A program made the position numbers and the translations under genes. The notes beneath the pieces are model-generated. The model was given only the letters and a program-made list of their open reading frames with translations. It made no database searches and was not told the origin of the DNA. A DNA stretch of 64,000 nt from Steromphala cineraria (lineage: Eukaryota > Mollusca > Gastropoda > Trochida > Trochidae). Positions 36,261 to 47,613 of the stretch are shown here, one piece after another. How positions within the stretch are numbered: position 1 is the stretch's first letter; every line of letters begins with the position of its first letter. The DNA lies in NCBI GenBank assembly GCA_916613615.1, contig OU744732.1, positions 62,013,227 through 62,077,226 of the forward strand, read 5' to 3'.

Positions 36261-36820
36261 TAAAACATTTATACTGATAGATTTGATCCATTTAAAAAAT
36301 AATAATTTGTGTGCATTTAACAATTCATATTTAAGAACTGAGATCAAATTGCAAAACGTCGTTGCCTTTGCCTTAAAATTCTATTTCCAATTAGCCTGTG
36401 TTCATAGCTATATAGTAAGAAAACTGAATGAAGAAGAGTTTTACTACGCTTGTTACTATAAATCCCTTATATGGCGTTCCTTTTTAAGGTAGTTTTTTGT
36501 ATCATTACGCGTGTGAATCGCCTCTGGAAAAGCTTCTTTTATTGTTTGATAGTTATGCATATGCATCAAGTTTCCCCTCATTGTACACTGGAATATGAAG
36601 TTAGAGCACTTAGCTCTCGATAGTGCTGGTTATTTTTTTTAAATATTGCTTATTAAAGTTTCATTGTCGAAATTGAGAGGCGCATTGTATCACTTGTTTC
36701 TTTCAAACCAATTACCCAATGATTACATCTAAGAATACATATCTCATTATTTTTTATGCATACCTTTTCGATCATCTGAACTGATGGTTAGTTTATTCTA
36801 TGCTTAGATTCCTCTATTTA

Positions 36821-37235
36821 AAAATAGAGCCATTGGCTCTGTAGCTTTACATTTGATTTTGCTTTAGGGTGTGGCCAATGTGGTTCCTCCCTTAGTAACG
36901 GGCCACAGGGTCACAAAATATACAATTAGTAATCCTCACTAGCCAGGGAGTCTGTACACAAAATTTAAGTTTTCGAGGCGTTAAGCTTCTGGAGAAGAGG
37001 ATGAAAATAGTTTGTTTAGGGCGTGGCCCCTGTGACCCTTATTAGGGATCACAGGGCTACCAATGCTACAATAAATAATCCTCACTAGTCAAGGAGTCTG
37101 TACACAAAGTTTCAGCTTTCTTGACCTTATGGTTCTGGAGCAGAAGTCGAAATTCCACAAAGTTTACGGACGGATGAACGGACGCCCGAGACCATGCTAT
37201 GTGCCCATCAGGCCTTACAGGCCAGATGAGCTAAA
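36821..37235 (+). repeat. Host interspersed repeat, full-length type
   Basis: It starts 'aaaatagagccattggctct', contains two rounds of the 'caaggagtctgtacacaaag' block and a ggacggatgaacgg stretch, and ends 'ggccagatgagctaaa'. Same family as 28871-29441. Confidence 0.8.
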
Positions 37236-39423
37236 AATACAAGGATACTACATAATGTAGTAGTATATTTTTTTAGGGAGACTAATCGCAGGTCTGACAA
37301 CGCTAATGACCTGAGGTAATGAGAGTTCGCGGAACTTTTTTTAGTTGCGTAACGTGGTCACGTGACACGAACTGGGCACCGCCCGGCAGCTGTAGATGAT
37401 TTCGTAACCTTGGTGTTACCTCGGGTTTCGTAACCTAAGTGTGATCGCCCCATAAAAAAATATGATTTTTACCCCAATATCATAAGAATTCTAACGAAAG
37501 CACTATTATTTGATAAAGCCTTTAGCATAGTCAAAGCTTCGCCGTAACACACTCAGCTTTATTCTCAATGGCCAGTTGGGCTACATTTTAATAAAATGAT
37601 TTATTACAAAGAGGATAAACTTAGAGAATGAAACTTTGTATGTATGTTATTTTTAAATGTTATTGCATTTACGTTCCGTCTATGTACTACTTTTCACCAT
37701 ATATGATAAATACAAAGTCTTTGTTTTGAAATAGTACTTTCTTTGTAACGTTAGTAGGTTTACTTCGCTAAAGCATGAACGCGTGGCTAAACTTTTTATC
37801 ATTTTGTCAATCTGTTTTTTCGAAATATATCATTTCCATACAATTTAAGCCTTAATGATATGAGGACAACGTTTTAATCCTCGTTCTAAGTACAGTGCTT
37901 TTAACAAACCCTTTCAAATAGAGGAATGATTTCTATCTTGTATGATTTGTTGAAAATAGTGTACAGCGTTTTGAAATCCGTGACCGCATCTGACACGGTA
38001 ATCGGAAAAAAGTCACGAATTTGCCTAGGGAAAAATCACAATATTTTTTTATAGTAATGCTTATTGAAATGTTTGGTGTTTCAAATAAGTTCTGTGTGTT
38101 GAAATCAAGTTGACTGATGATAGGCCACATGCTATGACTTATCTTATGTTGTCTTTGTTAACAATATTTATTATGTTATAATTTAATAAACATTGAATAT
38201 CACAGTAATTTGTATTTTTGAAACTGTGTTATGTGTATCTTTATTTTGGATATCAGGATTTAATGAATTCCATACTTTTGTAGCACCATTACCACCAAGC
38301 ATTTGTCCCCCTTCTTCATTTCATTGTCCGAAAGGATGAATTTTCTCTGAGCTTTTAGTGGTTTAAATGTTGATAGCGCTCCGGGATACAACAGTTATGT
38401 TACAGTTGATGGATGGTGATCTCACAAGAAAAGAAAGTTTATATAGAAATACAAAAATGCTTTCATGACAGAGCTTTTAAGTCATTTGTTTTAGGTAGTT
38501 GAAGTGAATGAAGAACTGTGACTTTTTCCCCGATCACCGTTGAGGCAGGATTATCAGATATTTAGACGCGATATTATTCTTCATTTTATAAATATGATAA
38601 CTTCGTTCTAAGTATGAATAGGTTTGTAATTTAACAATCATATAACAAAATATGAACAAAAATATGCCCCTATCACCCTTCCTGTTACATTTATTCCAAA
38701 ATAATTATACTGGAACGATTTTGAAATAAGTTTTGAATTTTTGATAAATCCATTCATTAGCTTTTTTTTTTTTCACGAAAAATATATGATAAAATCATAT
38801 GACTAGTTTTATTCCCTAAATCTTCTAAAAAGAACATAATATTTCTCACAGTTTAAGAAGATAAAGTATCCAATCAAAGAGTGAAGTATAATATTAATGT
38901 TTGCTTATTGCCTAAATATGCAATGTAGATAAACATATGTTTGTCTCATTATTCAGTGAAATCATGTAACTGAGTGATAGGTAACCGGGTTAACAAAAAA
39001 AGCAATGTTCTCATCTAATAATTTTAATCTATAATTTTTCGTTCTTAAATAACATTGTTTTAAATTTGTATAATAAATTTAACAATAATGCAGAGGAATA
39101 TATGGATGACAACGTCTTTGTCATTCCAATTTCTAAAATGCCTCTCAAAGAAGTTTAATTTAATAGTCTGCAGTTACATCGAATACACATTAAAAAGTGC
39201 CTTGAAGACGACGGGGAATCTGCCATTTGAAGTTGTGTATCAAAAAGCCGGATGTTACAGATAACAGGTGTGAGGTGTCAGTTTATTGACGTCCAGTGAG
39301 TCTAGTCATGTGTCGTAACAGGTCATATAACTGCCGGGCCATTGCTTGATGGCGCCGTCGTGTCTGGCTTAGTGGACAAGAAATATACACAATCACCGCT
39401 TATTATTGTTATTTCTTTTTGGG
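37236..39423. other. No recognisable feature
   Basis: AT-rich unique sequence with poly-T runs (for example 38762). No exon with convincing splice sites and no repeat structure was seen on either strand. Confidence 0.45.
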
Positions 39424-39426
39424 CAC

Positions 39427-39580
39427 AATGTCTAGTTTAATGAACCAATGAAGTTGTAGAACATTAAATCTGACCAATGAAAATGTTATTTCTCTCTCCG
39501 GCATAATGTCTAGTTTAATGAACCAATGAAGTTGTAGAACATTAAATATGACCAATGAAAATTTTAATGAATGAAAGCTT
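39427..39580 (+). repeat. 78-bp tandem duplication
   Basis: 'aatgtctagtttaatgaacc' onward is repeated at a 78-bp offset (39428 and 39506) with very few changes. Non-coding. Confidence 0.9.
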
Positions 39581-40004
39581 TACCTCCGGACACACTCCCA
39601 AACTGTAAGATTATACATTATTAACATAGATTATATACATGGATCATCTGAGCAGGTTCGTTATTAGCCATGCTGGAGGCGCTCGCTTACTCTCAAACTA
39701 AGCTGGTTCGTTGTTTTCTTTCACTGAACATGTTTTATATTGTACCAGGTACCGATGTAAATTAACCTGGTACTATGTTTATTTTACCATTGTTTCATTG
39801 AAAGCATTTTAACTCTTTCTTCCCAATTTTGCTATGGCCTCTGTCTCTGAGTAATAAATCCTACCCGAAAACTTTTCGTTTAGAAATTTATCTTATCTTT
39901 ATGAAAATGAGTTATAAAATTATCCCATAAGATTTCGTCTGACCTAGATCATTTGTTACACTGTGAATTAATACAGCTTCTTTCTTGAAACAGGTATTTA
40001 TTAC

Positions 40005-40136
40005 CGCTGGTTTCAAACCCATAGTTGTAAATATGCGTTTATTCCCTATAGTATTCCATGATACGTTGAGCAGAAGAGCGTTTAATTCCAGCGCATTGTA
40101 GTCGTATAACCAGTCGAAAATTTTCCCAGCATGCAA
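40005..40136 (-). CDS. Candidate internal exon, minus strand (weak)
   Basis: The acceptor 'tttgttattgttttgcag' (ending at 40137) and a possible donor GCG|gtaata bound 44 codons, phase 0 to 0, starting LHAGKIFDWLYDYNALELNA. The frame stays open to 39912. A second frame after the same acceptor is also open for about 32 codons, so the reading is uncertain. It could belong upstream of the exons at 32 kb. No family is recognised. Confidence 0.28.
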
Positions 40137-40139
40137 CTG

Positions 40140-41000
40140 CAAAACAATAACAAAGTCAAAGAGCCCGTCCCGGTGTTTACTCAATCTTAAGGTTTTTCTG
40201 ATATCCGATCAGCCTCCCTTTAAGTGTCACACGCACTTGAACATGTTATATACATACACATTGTACAGCAATATAAAAACAGTGCGTCGAGCCACAAACT
40301 GGCTTATGAGACACTATAATATCCAATATAATATAATATAATATTCAACTCCACCTAAAGAAGTCTGTCAATGAGTTCATTCATGGATTATATGATTTAA
40401 TTCTCTTCTCACAAAGCACGGGCATCCAGCACACATTGCTAGGGTTTGCGTAGTATGGTGAAACTGACAACAAGTCTAAGATTTAAATTGGTTTGCTTTG
40501 ATGAATTTTGTTCTGTATTTTTTAAAACTTTGTCTCCATAATTGTTTGCAAAGAGTTTTTGTGGGCTTGGTAACATTTTCTTTCCTTTTCAGTTAAGCCA
40601 TCAGCACAAACAATTGGAATTGAAACAAGGTAAACAACAAAAGCGGAAACCAAGCGAAATGTAAACATAAATGTGTAAAAACGTGTATTTTACATAGTAT
40701 GGAATACATGTATTTAGAAAATCAATATATACAAGTTTTATGTATTTATTATAGATAATATCGCCATAACGACGTGTAAGCAGCTTACATTTTACAGAGA
40801 AATGAATAATCAAAATGTACCTAAGAAGGAATCGTTGTTTCTGTTGGGTTGGGTGATGTCACCGACGTGGAGCCTATGCCTTAGTTATTTCCAATGAAAG
40901 GGGCGTACAATTTAGAATAGGTCATGGACACCCAAATAAAGTTAATACAAGTTATAAAAGTGAAAACAAATAATTTTGAATTTGGAATAGAGTAGGGCGG
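40140..41000. other. No recognisable feature
   Basis: AT-rich sequence with an AATAT repeat at 40325-40345. No supported exon. Confidence 0.45.
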
Positions 41001-41008
41001 TAGGGGGT

Positions 41009-41031
41009 GGGGGGGGGGGGGGGGGGGGGGG
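41009..41031 (+). repeat. Poly-G run, 23 G
   Basis: An uninterrupted G23 preceded by 'ggtagggggt'. It is a potential G-quadruplex-forming tract and a likely sequencing or assembly weak point. Confidence 0.95.
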
Positions 41032-41419
41032 ACATACACAACTTAGACATTCTTAAAATGACAATGACATTCACAGAACTATAGAAATAATAAAAAAATG
41101 CATATACATTTGTGAGCTTTGAGAAAAAATTAAATAAAGAGCAACGGTTTCACAAGGAGGAGAAGATAAGTTTGTTAAGAAAAATCTGAAAATCATTTTG
41201 AGGAATCTATGAAATTATGAACGGATTTTAAAGGTTCGTTATCTTCTTGATGAGTCGAGCCAGAATTGCCATAGGGGATAGATTGTATATGTAGATTATA
41301 ATCTTATTGAAAAAAGTATGAGTCTAGTCTTAATTCGTGGAACAAATATGGAAGAAATGGAGCGCTTCCTCAAAATGATGTCAACAGTTGCAGGTAGGGG
41401 TATCGGATATATATCTGGC

Positions 41420-42055
41420 GAACATATCACCGTGTAAGTCACTGCAGCCAAGCCTAATGTGGGAGTGGATTATCGGAATTCTTCAAGAGAGCTAGAATTG
41501 ACCACATCCAAGGGGAGGAAATTCCACATATTGACTGTTTCTGGTAGAAACGATTAAGAGTAATTAGCTGTGTTGCGTTGTAAGCTTTGTAGGTCGAAGT
41601 ACTTTCTTAAATTGTATCGACTTGCGTGAGACACACTGTCTGGTATTAGGTTTGATAAATTTGCTTGTTTACCATCTTATAAAAGAATATAAATTTTTGA
41701 CGATGTCTGCGTTTTTCTAAAGAAGTTTATTAGTTTCTGACTATAGTTTTTCGTGGCTTATTCCGGCACCGCAAATCGTCCAGAATATGTTTTTCTAGAA
41801 GAATAGACCGCTCTTTTGTACAATTGTCCAAGATGTGACACGAATAATCGAAAACTGGTAATGTAAATGATTTATGCATGGTATTGAGGGTTTTTCGTTT
41901 AAGGCGATGTTTAAAACTTCTAGGGAAATTTGTCATTGGACTTACCTTTTTGATAATAGTATAAATATGGTTATGCCACATGCAATCTTTCGGTAGGATT
42001 AATCCTAGATGTTTATGAGAATAAACCTCGTGAATAGGGGTATTATCCCTAGATA
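41420..42055 (-). pseudogene. LINE reverse transcriptase, C-terminal fragment
   Basis: Minus-strand text reads 'YSHKHLGLIL', then 'WHNHIYTIIKKVSPM', then 'TLPVFDYSCHILDNCT..LLEKHILDDLRC'. This is the usual thumb/connection order of non-LTR RT: 'hLGv.l...l.W..Hi..i', then '..lv.PvldYa..vw..', then 'lE.vq..a.R'. After a stop, further text in another frame matches the typical C-terminal '..YNLR...' and '..ESFLP.t...WN.LP...v' pattern (about 41640-41470). It is 5'-truncated and frameshifted, so dead. It is not the same element as the LINE at 50-54 kb. Confidence 0.7.
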
Positions 42056-42840
42056 AAACTGATACTAATGATACTTTACGATAAAACCCACCTTAAACTC
42101 GTCCTTAGAATACCATAAAACACAGATAAAACAGGACACAGCTCTAATTTCCCCACCTCTTTGAACACAATGTGCTTACGATGTTGTGCTGCATCGAGAG
42201 TTTGAACATGAAATTGATGAATTCCGTGCAGCTCAAGGTGAAATGAACAGCATCCTCGCAGCCTTACGTAAATTTGTTTGTTACAGACTGATACAGTTCA
42301 TAGACTGAATGTTGGTTTAATTTAGGCATATCCTGAGACATAAAACAGATTTTATGTGACCTTTTGACAATTTGTTTTCGACATATTTGATTTTAATTAA
42401 AGACGGAGAATGCTAGTATTTTTAGAACTCACTCAACACAGTTAGTAAGTAGAAGTTACTGGTTTAGAATTGTCTGACAACCAAGTCAGGACACTCTCAA
42501 TCAGCACGTGAAATGCGTGTTTCGTGAGTATGCAAACAATATATATAATGAAGAAATGTCAAGGAATGGAGTTCACTCAACCATTAAACCACTACACCAA
42601 CTCTTAAAACTTTTTTCATTTGATTAACACTAAAACTTATTATGAAAGGAAATAACTTTGACGTTGATTCAATTCGCTGAAGATAAATCATTTCGCTGCT
42701 GTTGAAGTTATGTGCATCGAAAATAGGAAACGTCTACATTGGTGAGGTGACGGAAAGTTTTTTGAGAAAGTTTGATAGTAACGTAAATGAGAGACGCTTG
42801 AGATAATTTTGAAAGGATTTATAGACTTTGCCAAAGACTT
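42056..42840. other. 5' side of the Ty3/gypsy element; LTR not identified
   Basis: This stretch should contain the 5' LTR and leader of the element at 42856. I find no second copy of the candidate 3' LTR start ('tgtagtgtatgagacc'). The motif 'attggtgaggtgacgg' at about 42740 lies where a primer-binding site is expected, but I cannot match it to a tRNA. Confidence 0.35.
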
Positions 42841-42855
42841 TATGACTTATTTGAA

Positions 42856-43330
42856 ATGGCGACTGAATATTCCCACTGTTTACCAATTTTTGATTGTTCA
42901 GGTGATCAAACTGCGTTAGGGCCACGTTGGGAGAGATGGCTTAGAGCGTTTGAACTGTCAATAACGAGTGAGGGTGTAACTGACCCTAGTGTAAAACGTG
43001 CTCGTTTGCTCACTAAGGCTGGTTTGGAAGTGCAAGACAAATTTTTCACTTTAGGTGACATTGGGGATTCAAAAGATTATGATAAAGCTGTCAAAGCCTT
43101 GGATAAGTATTTCAAGCCTAAAGTAAATGTTGTGAGAGATTGGTTCTGAGAGATATAAAACAAGAAGTTGGTGAAACTATGTTGCAATTTGTCACTAGAT
43201 TGAAAAGACAAATAAGTTTGTGTGCATATGGAGACAAAGAGTTGGAACAATTGAGAGATCAAATAGTTTACGGATGCAGATAAAATAATCTCAGAGAAAA
43301 ACTGATACAGAAAGGTTCAAGTTTGACTGT
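42856..43330 (+). pseudogene. Gag (capsid region) of the gypsy element
   Basis: It starts MATEYSHCLPIFDCSGDQTA and continues with a 'W.RWLRAFEL' stretch and 'ARLLTKAGLEVQDKFFTLGD', the standard capsid-like pattern of molluscan gypsy Gags that package the RNA. A stop at 43147 interrupts it. Gag-like sequence resumes in another frame ('LQFVTRLKRQISLCAYGDKE..LRDQIVYGC') to about 43330. The ATG at 42856 follows an untranslated leader and fits the family start. Confidence 0.75.
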
Positions 43331-43345
43331 AGATGAAACGTTGGA

Positions 43346-43800
43346 ATGAGCACTGGCAGGGGAAGTAACCAAAGTCAGAAATTAACAAATCACTGGGAAT
43401 GCATGAGAATTAAACAAGAACCAGTAAATTTTATGTCACACAGACGAGGTTCAGGTCGGCGTACCAGTGCAAATCTAGATCGCTGTTGTTACAGATGTGG
43501 ACAAGAAGGTCATTTTGCTTATGATGAGTCATGCCCTGCTCACAATAAAACATGTAGGAGATGTGGTCTTGTTTGACATTTCACTGAGCGCTGTAGGACA
43601 AATCTTAGTTCTGCTTTCCGGGGTCGTAGAGGAAGTGGTCGCCCCATTAGACACTTTTCAGGAAGAGGTAGAGGTAGGAATTATCAGAAAAATGATAGAC
43701 AGGATCAAGTTAATCTGATGGATCAGGATCAGATGGAAGATTGTAAGACTGAGTCAGAGAAAGTAGGAAATGTAGTGGATGAAGATTGTGCATTTAACAT
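43346..43800 (+). pseudogene. Gag nucleocapsid with CCHC zinc knuckles
   Basis: It contains CYRCGQEGHFAYDESC, a C-X2-C-X4-H-X5-C zinc knuckle that binds the element RNA, then a second CRRCG... knuckle split by a TGA at 43574 ahead of its H and final C. An Arg/Gly-rich stretch follows in a different frame. Normal role: nucleic-acid binding and packaging of the Gag precursor. Confidence 0.75.
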
Positions 43801-43824
43801 TCTGGAGACAAAGTATTAACAACT

Positions 43825-44340
43825 GTGACCATGTGCATAGGGAGAATAAACTTAGACATGGTAATTGATTCAGGATGTAGTGTAAACATCATAAACCATG
43901 AACAATGGCAAGTTTTGAAAGACAACAAAGTAAAGTGTACTACCCAGAAAACATCCAAAAAAATATTTCCTCATGACTCCTCAAGATCGCTCGAGGTGCT
44001 AGGTATATTCAAAGCTCAAGTGAAAGCTGCTAGTGATAGTGATATACAGTCAGTTGATGCTGAATTTATAGTTGTCAAGAGACAAGGACAGTCATTGCTT
44101 GGAAAGAGAACCTCTGAGAAGTTAGATTTATTGAAAGTTGGATTTAATGCTCGTGTCAACGTCATCACAAGTTCTGACATATATTCAGACTACGCAGAGT
44201 GTTTTGAAGGGGTTGGAAAATTAAAAAACTATAAAGTTCATATTCATGTTGATGAGTCTGTCCCTCCTGTTGCTCAGAAAATGCATCGTATTCCGTTCAG
44301 TCTCAGGGATAAAACTGGTTTGATAGACGGGGTATGCTAA
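43825..44340 (+). pseudogene. Aspartic protease and linker to RT
   Basis: It has MVIDSGCSVNIINHEQW, with the DSG catalytic triad in the usual hydrophobic setting ('V.DSGCS.N'), then the flap and C-terminal strands, and ends 'PPVAQKMHRIPFSLRDK', the conserved lead-in to gypsy RT. After this the frame is broken by about 150 bp of unrelated text (44310-44455) before RT resumes. Confidence 0.75.
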
Positions 44341-44454
44341 GGGTTAAATTGAATTGAAATCAACTTTCCATTCGTTAGCCCAGGTATTATTGAGGGACAA
44401 ATCGTTGTTAAGGCTCTGTGCGGCAACATTCGGAACATTAATTTCAGTTCAGTC

Positions 44455-45668
44455 AATTCGGGAAAGTTTCTACAAAGCTACAGGAATTAGTTCACTTCCA
44501 CATCATTGAAAAGGTGGAAGGTCCTACACCATGGGCGAGTCCAGTGGTTGTTGTTCCGAAAGGAAACTCTGATGAAATTCGCATGAGATTGGCTAATCGA
44601 GCAGTGGTTCGTGAGAGGCATCCTATATAGATACCGACAATAGAAGAAGTGTTACATGACATGAACAACTCTACAGTATATTCAAAACTGGACTTAAAAT
44701 GGGGATATCATCAACTAGAACTAGATGAAGAATCAAGGGTCATAACAACGTTTGTGACGCATGAAGGCTTGTATCGTTATAAACGACTTTTGTTTGGTAT
44801 CACATCAGCACCTGAGAAATACCAGTCTGTGGTTGTACTTAATGGAATTAAAGTACTTAATGGGTGTGTCGGCGCAAACAACATATCAGATGACATCATT
44901 GTGCATGGGAAAAATTGTGAAGAACATGATCAACGCCTTAAACAGGTAATGGAGAAAATTCGAGACTCTGGTTTCACACTAAATCCTGACAAGTGTCAGT
45001 TTCACATGTCAAAACTGACTTTTATGGGTCATGTGTTGTCTGCAAAAGGTGTGGACCCTGCAACAGATAAAGTTAAGGCTGTACAGAACTTCAGGAAACC
45101 GGAGAATGCATCTAAAATGCGCAGTTTTCTTGGTTTAGTGAACTATTGTGCCCGTTTCATCCCAAATATGGCAACTGTGTCTGAACCGTTGCGAAGATTG
45201 ACTCGTAAAGATGAGCCATTCATTTTGACTAATGAACATGATAAAGCATTTGAATGCCTCAAAACAAGCCTGGCAAATACTGACACTTTGGCATATTTTG
45301 ACAAAAATGCGCCAACCAAAATCATTGCAGGTGCAAGTCCGGTTGGACTGGGGGCCGTATTAGTGCAGATTCAACAAGGTGAACTTAGAGTCATTTCATA
45401 TGCGAGTCGAAGCTTGTCAGAAGTGGAACAGAGATATTCACAAACCGAAAAAGAAGCTCTCTCTCTAGTCTGGGCCTGTGAACGATTCCATCTGTACTTG
45501 TATGGAATCAAGTTTGATCTAATCACAGATCACAAACCGTTAGAAGTTATTTACTCCCCAACGTCAAAGCCATCTGCTCGAATCCAGAGATGGGTCCTCA
45601 GGCTTCAACCCTATGTGTTTAGAGTTCAGTACAAACCTGGTAGTCAGCTGATGCATTGTCGAAGTTAA
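44455..45668 (+). pseudogene. Reverse transcriptase and RNase H
   Basis: The RT fingers are recognisable at 44470-44630 ('KLQELVHFHIIEKVEGPTPW', 'SPVVVVPK'), with a stop at about 44629. The open frame from 44649 has palm motif A 'YSKLDLKWGYHQLELDE', motif B 'YKRLLFGITSAPEKYQ', and an altered motif C, ISDDIIV in place of the usual Y-x-D-D-I. RNase H follows: 'ASPVGLGAVLVQ' (first catalytic Asp not conserved), 'ASRSLSEVEQRYSQTEKEAL' (catalytic Glu) and 'TDHKPLE' (catalytic Asp). It would have copied element RNA into DNA; the lesions make it inactive. Confidence 0.85.
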
Positions 45669-46930
45669 ACAAAGATAAGATTCCAAAGTTGAGGAACTCC
45701 AGTCCTACTATGTTAGCAGAAGAATATGTTAAATTTTTAACCCAAAGATCAGTGCCAAGGTCAATCAGATTACAAGAAATTCAGACATTGTCAGAGACTG
45801 ACCAAGAAATATCAGAACTCAGGAAGTGTATCAAAGAGAATTTGTGGGAAAACGGAGTGTGTGTTCAGTATCAGCATGTCAAACATGAACTGTGTGTCCA
45901 AGTAAATATAGTTCTCAGAGGAACCAGGATTGTACCTCCACTATCTTTGAGAAGACAGATTGTTAGCATAGCTCATGAAGGTCACTTGGGAATTGTTGGA
46001 ACCAAACAACGATTGAGAACTAAAGTATGGTGGCCCAACATAGATAAAGAAGCAGAAAGGTTTGTTCAGTCGTGTCATATCTGCAAGGTAGTTTCAAGCG
46101 GAGTGTCACTGCAGAACCGATTGTGTCATCTGAATTGCCTCGTGGGCCGTGGCAACATTTGTCAATGGACTTATTGGGTCCATTTCCGAGTGGTGAACAC
46201 GTTTTTGTTGTGATTGATTATTACAGTCGGTACTACGAGGTTGACATCTTGAAATCTACCACGTCACAGGACATCATAAGAAGTCTAGAACAAATGTTTG
46301 CTAGATTTGGGTTTCCACTCTCGCTCGTAAGTGACATTGGACGACAGTTTGTATCGGCAGAACTTTCAGGTGACTTAAAGGAGTGTGGAGTAAGTTTGCG
46401 ACATACAACACCGTTGTGGCCAAGTGCAAATTGGGAGGTTGAAAGGCAAAATCGGTCTCTCATGAAAAGAATTCGTATCGCTCAAGCTGAAGGGACAGAT
46501 TGGAAGAGAGCCATAGAGACGTATTTGATTTCCTATAAGTCAACACCACACTCTACTACTGGTCAAGCGCCAGCACAACTGATGTTCAACAGAGTGATGA
46601 GAACGAAGTTGCCTGAAGTATGATGAAGAGGTTAGAGACAGAGATGCACAGAATAAGTTGAAAACAAAGCTGTATGCTGACCGAAGACGGGGAGCTCGTG
46701 AAACGACACTAGAAACTGGTGATAAGGTGTTGGTTCAACAGAGGCGGATGGACAAACTGACAACAAGATTTGAACACAAACCATATACAATAGTCAGAAA
46801 AACTGGAAATAGTGTCTTAGTTCAGGCAGAAAATGGAACTCAATATAGAAGAAACTCGAGTCATGTGAAAAAGTTTGTTGAATCCTGTGTCAGTGAGCAA
46901 GATGTGCATGCTGAGAGTGGTGATGAATGA
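45656..46930 (+). pseudogene. Integrase: H2C2 zinc finger, core and C-terminal domain
   Basis: The zinc finger is 'HEGHLG..GTKQRLRTKVWWP...VQSCHICK' (45970-46085). A frameshift at about 46080 leads to the core (46072-46623): 'MDLLGPFP' with the first catalytic Asp, 'VSDIGRQF' with the second (normally DNG/DRG), and 'NWEVERQNR' with the catalytic Glu (normally N-G-x-x-E). The C-terminal domain lies at 46658-46930 ('ETGDKVLVQQ', 'KPYTIV') in a further frame. It normally joins element cDNA to the host chromosome. All three catalytic acids are kept but the frame is broken. Confidence 0.85.
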
Positions 46931-47130
46931 TAAGTGCTGAGATTTCAGCAGAATCATCTAGTGAGAATACCCTGGATGATACGGATGTGAATAGTGGTAC
47001 GGCGCATGTGGCGCCATGTGGTCGAAGTATATCGTCCACTTGTTTGTCAAAATCAGGTGAGAATACCCCTGGTTTGCAGGATGTGGCCAGTAGTCGACCA
47101 ATGAGGAATAGAGTTCAACCGTCCAAATAG
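46927..47130 (+). pseudogene. C-terminal tail of the gypsy polyprotein
   Basis: A Ser/Glu-rich stretch ends 'RPMRNRVQPSK', the basic end common to this gypsy group, then a stop at 47128. It is one frame away from the integrase C-terminal domain. Confidence 0.55.
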
Positions 47131-47304
47131 AGATGATTTTGTGATGAGTGTATTGGTGAAAGTGCAGGACTAACTTGAAAATTTTTATGGACTGACTTTT
47201 TAAGAAATATTTTACAGTGAAAAAATAAGAAAAGAGACAGAGACAATTAATTGGTTTTAAGAAAATACTTTAATATTTCCCAAAAATGGAAGTCTTCTTC
47301 TTTT

Positions 47305-47613
47305 AAGGAAAAGAGGGAATGTAGTGTATGAGACCATGAAGACAATTAGTTGTACTGCATGTAGGGTGTATATCCGGGTTACCGGAAACGACATGGGCAC
47401 TGTGCGTAAACCGATGACCGTAACTTTAGTTACGATCATCCCAACATGGCGGCAGGTCATACGCTTCGGAACTTTTCACGCGATATTCTAGTTGTTCAGA
47501 TACATTCAGATAAATTCAATAATGGGCTTAGATGCAGGTTGACGTGGAGACGAGATTCTAAAAATATTACCTTTTATAAATACATATTAATGCAGATATT
47601 CAAGTTTTTAAAA
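47305..47613 (+). mobile_element. Purine tract and candidate 3' LTR of the gypsy element
   Basis: AAGGAAAAGAGGGA (47305-47318) is a polypurine tract and TGTAGTGTATGAGACC at 47320 a typical LTR start. No matching 5' LTR was found, so the end is unknown; the next element begins at 47614. It contains an imperfect palindrome of the motif GATGACCGTAACT (about 47403-47430). Confidence 0.5.

Larger units (their letters stand above)
42841..47319 (+). mobile_element. Decayed Ty3/gypsy retrotransposon (Mag / K02A2.6-like type)
   Basis: In order: Gag, CCHC knuckle, aspartic protease, reverse transcriptase, RNase H, integrase, and a C-terminal tail before a purine tract. This is the gypsy order, with RNase H before integrase. 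Internal stops and frameshifts occur at 43147, about 43280, 43574, about 44335 and 44630, and between the integrase parts, so the element is inactive. There is no chromodomain, so it is unrelated to the element in the array. Confidence 0.9.
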
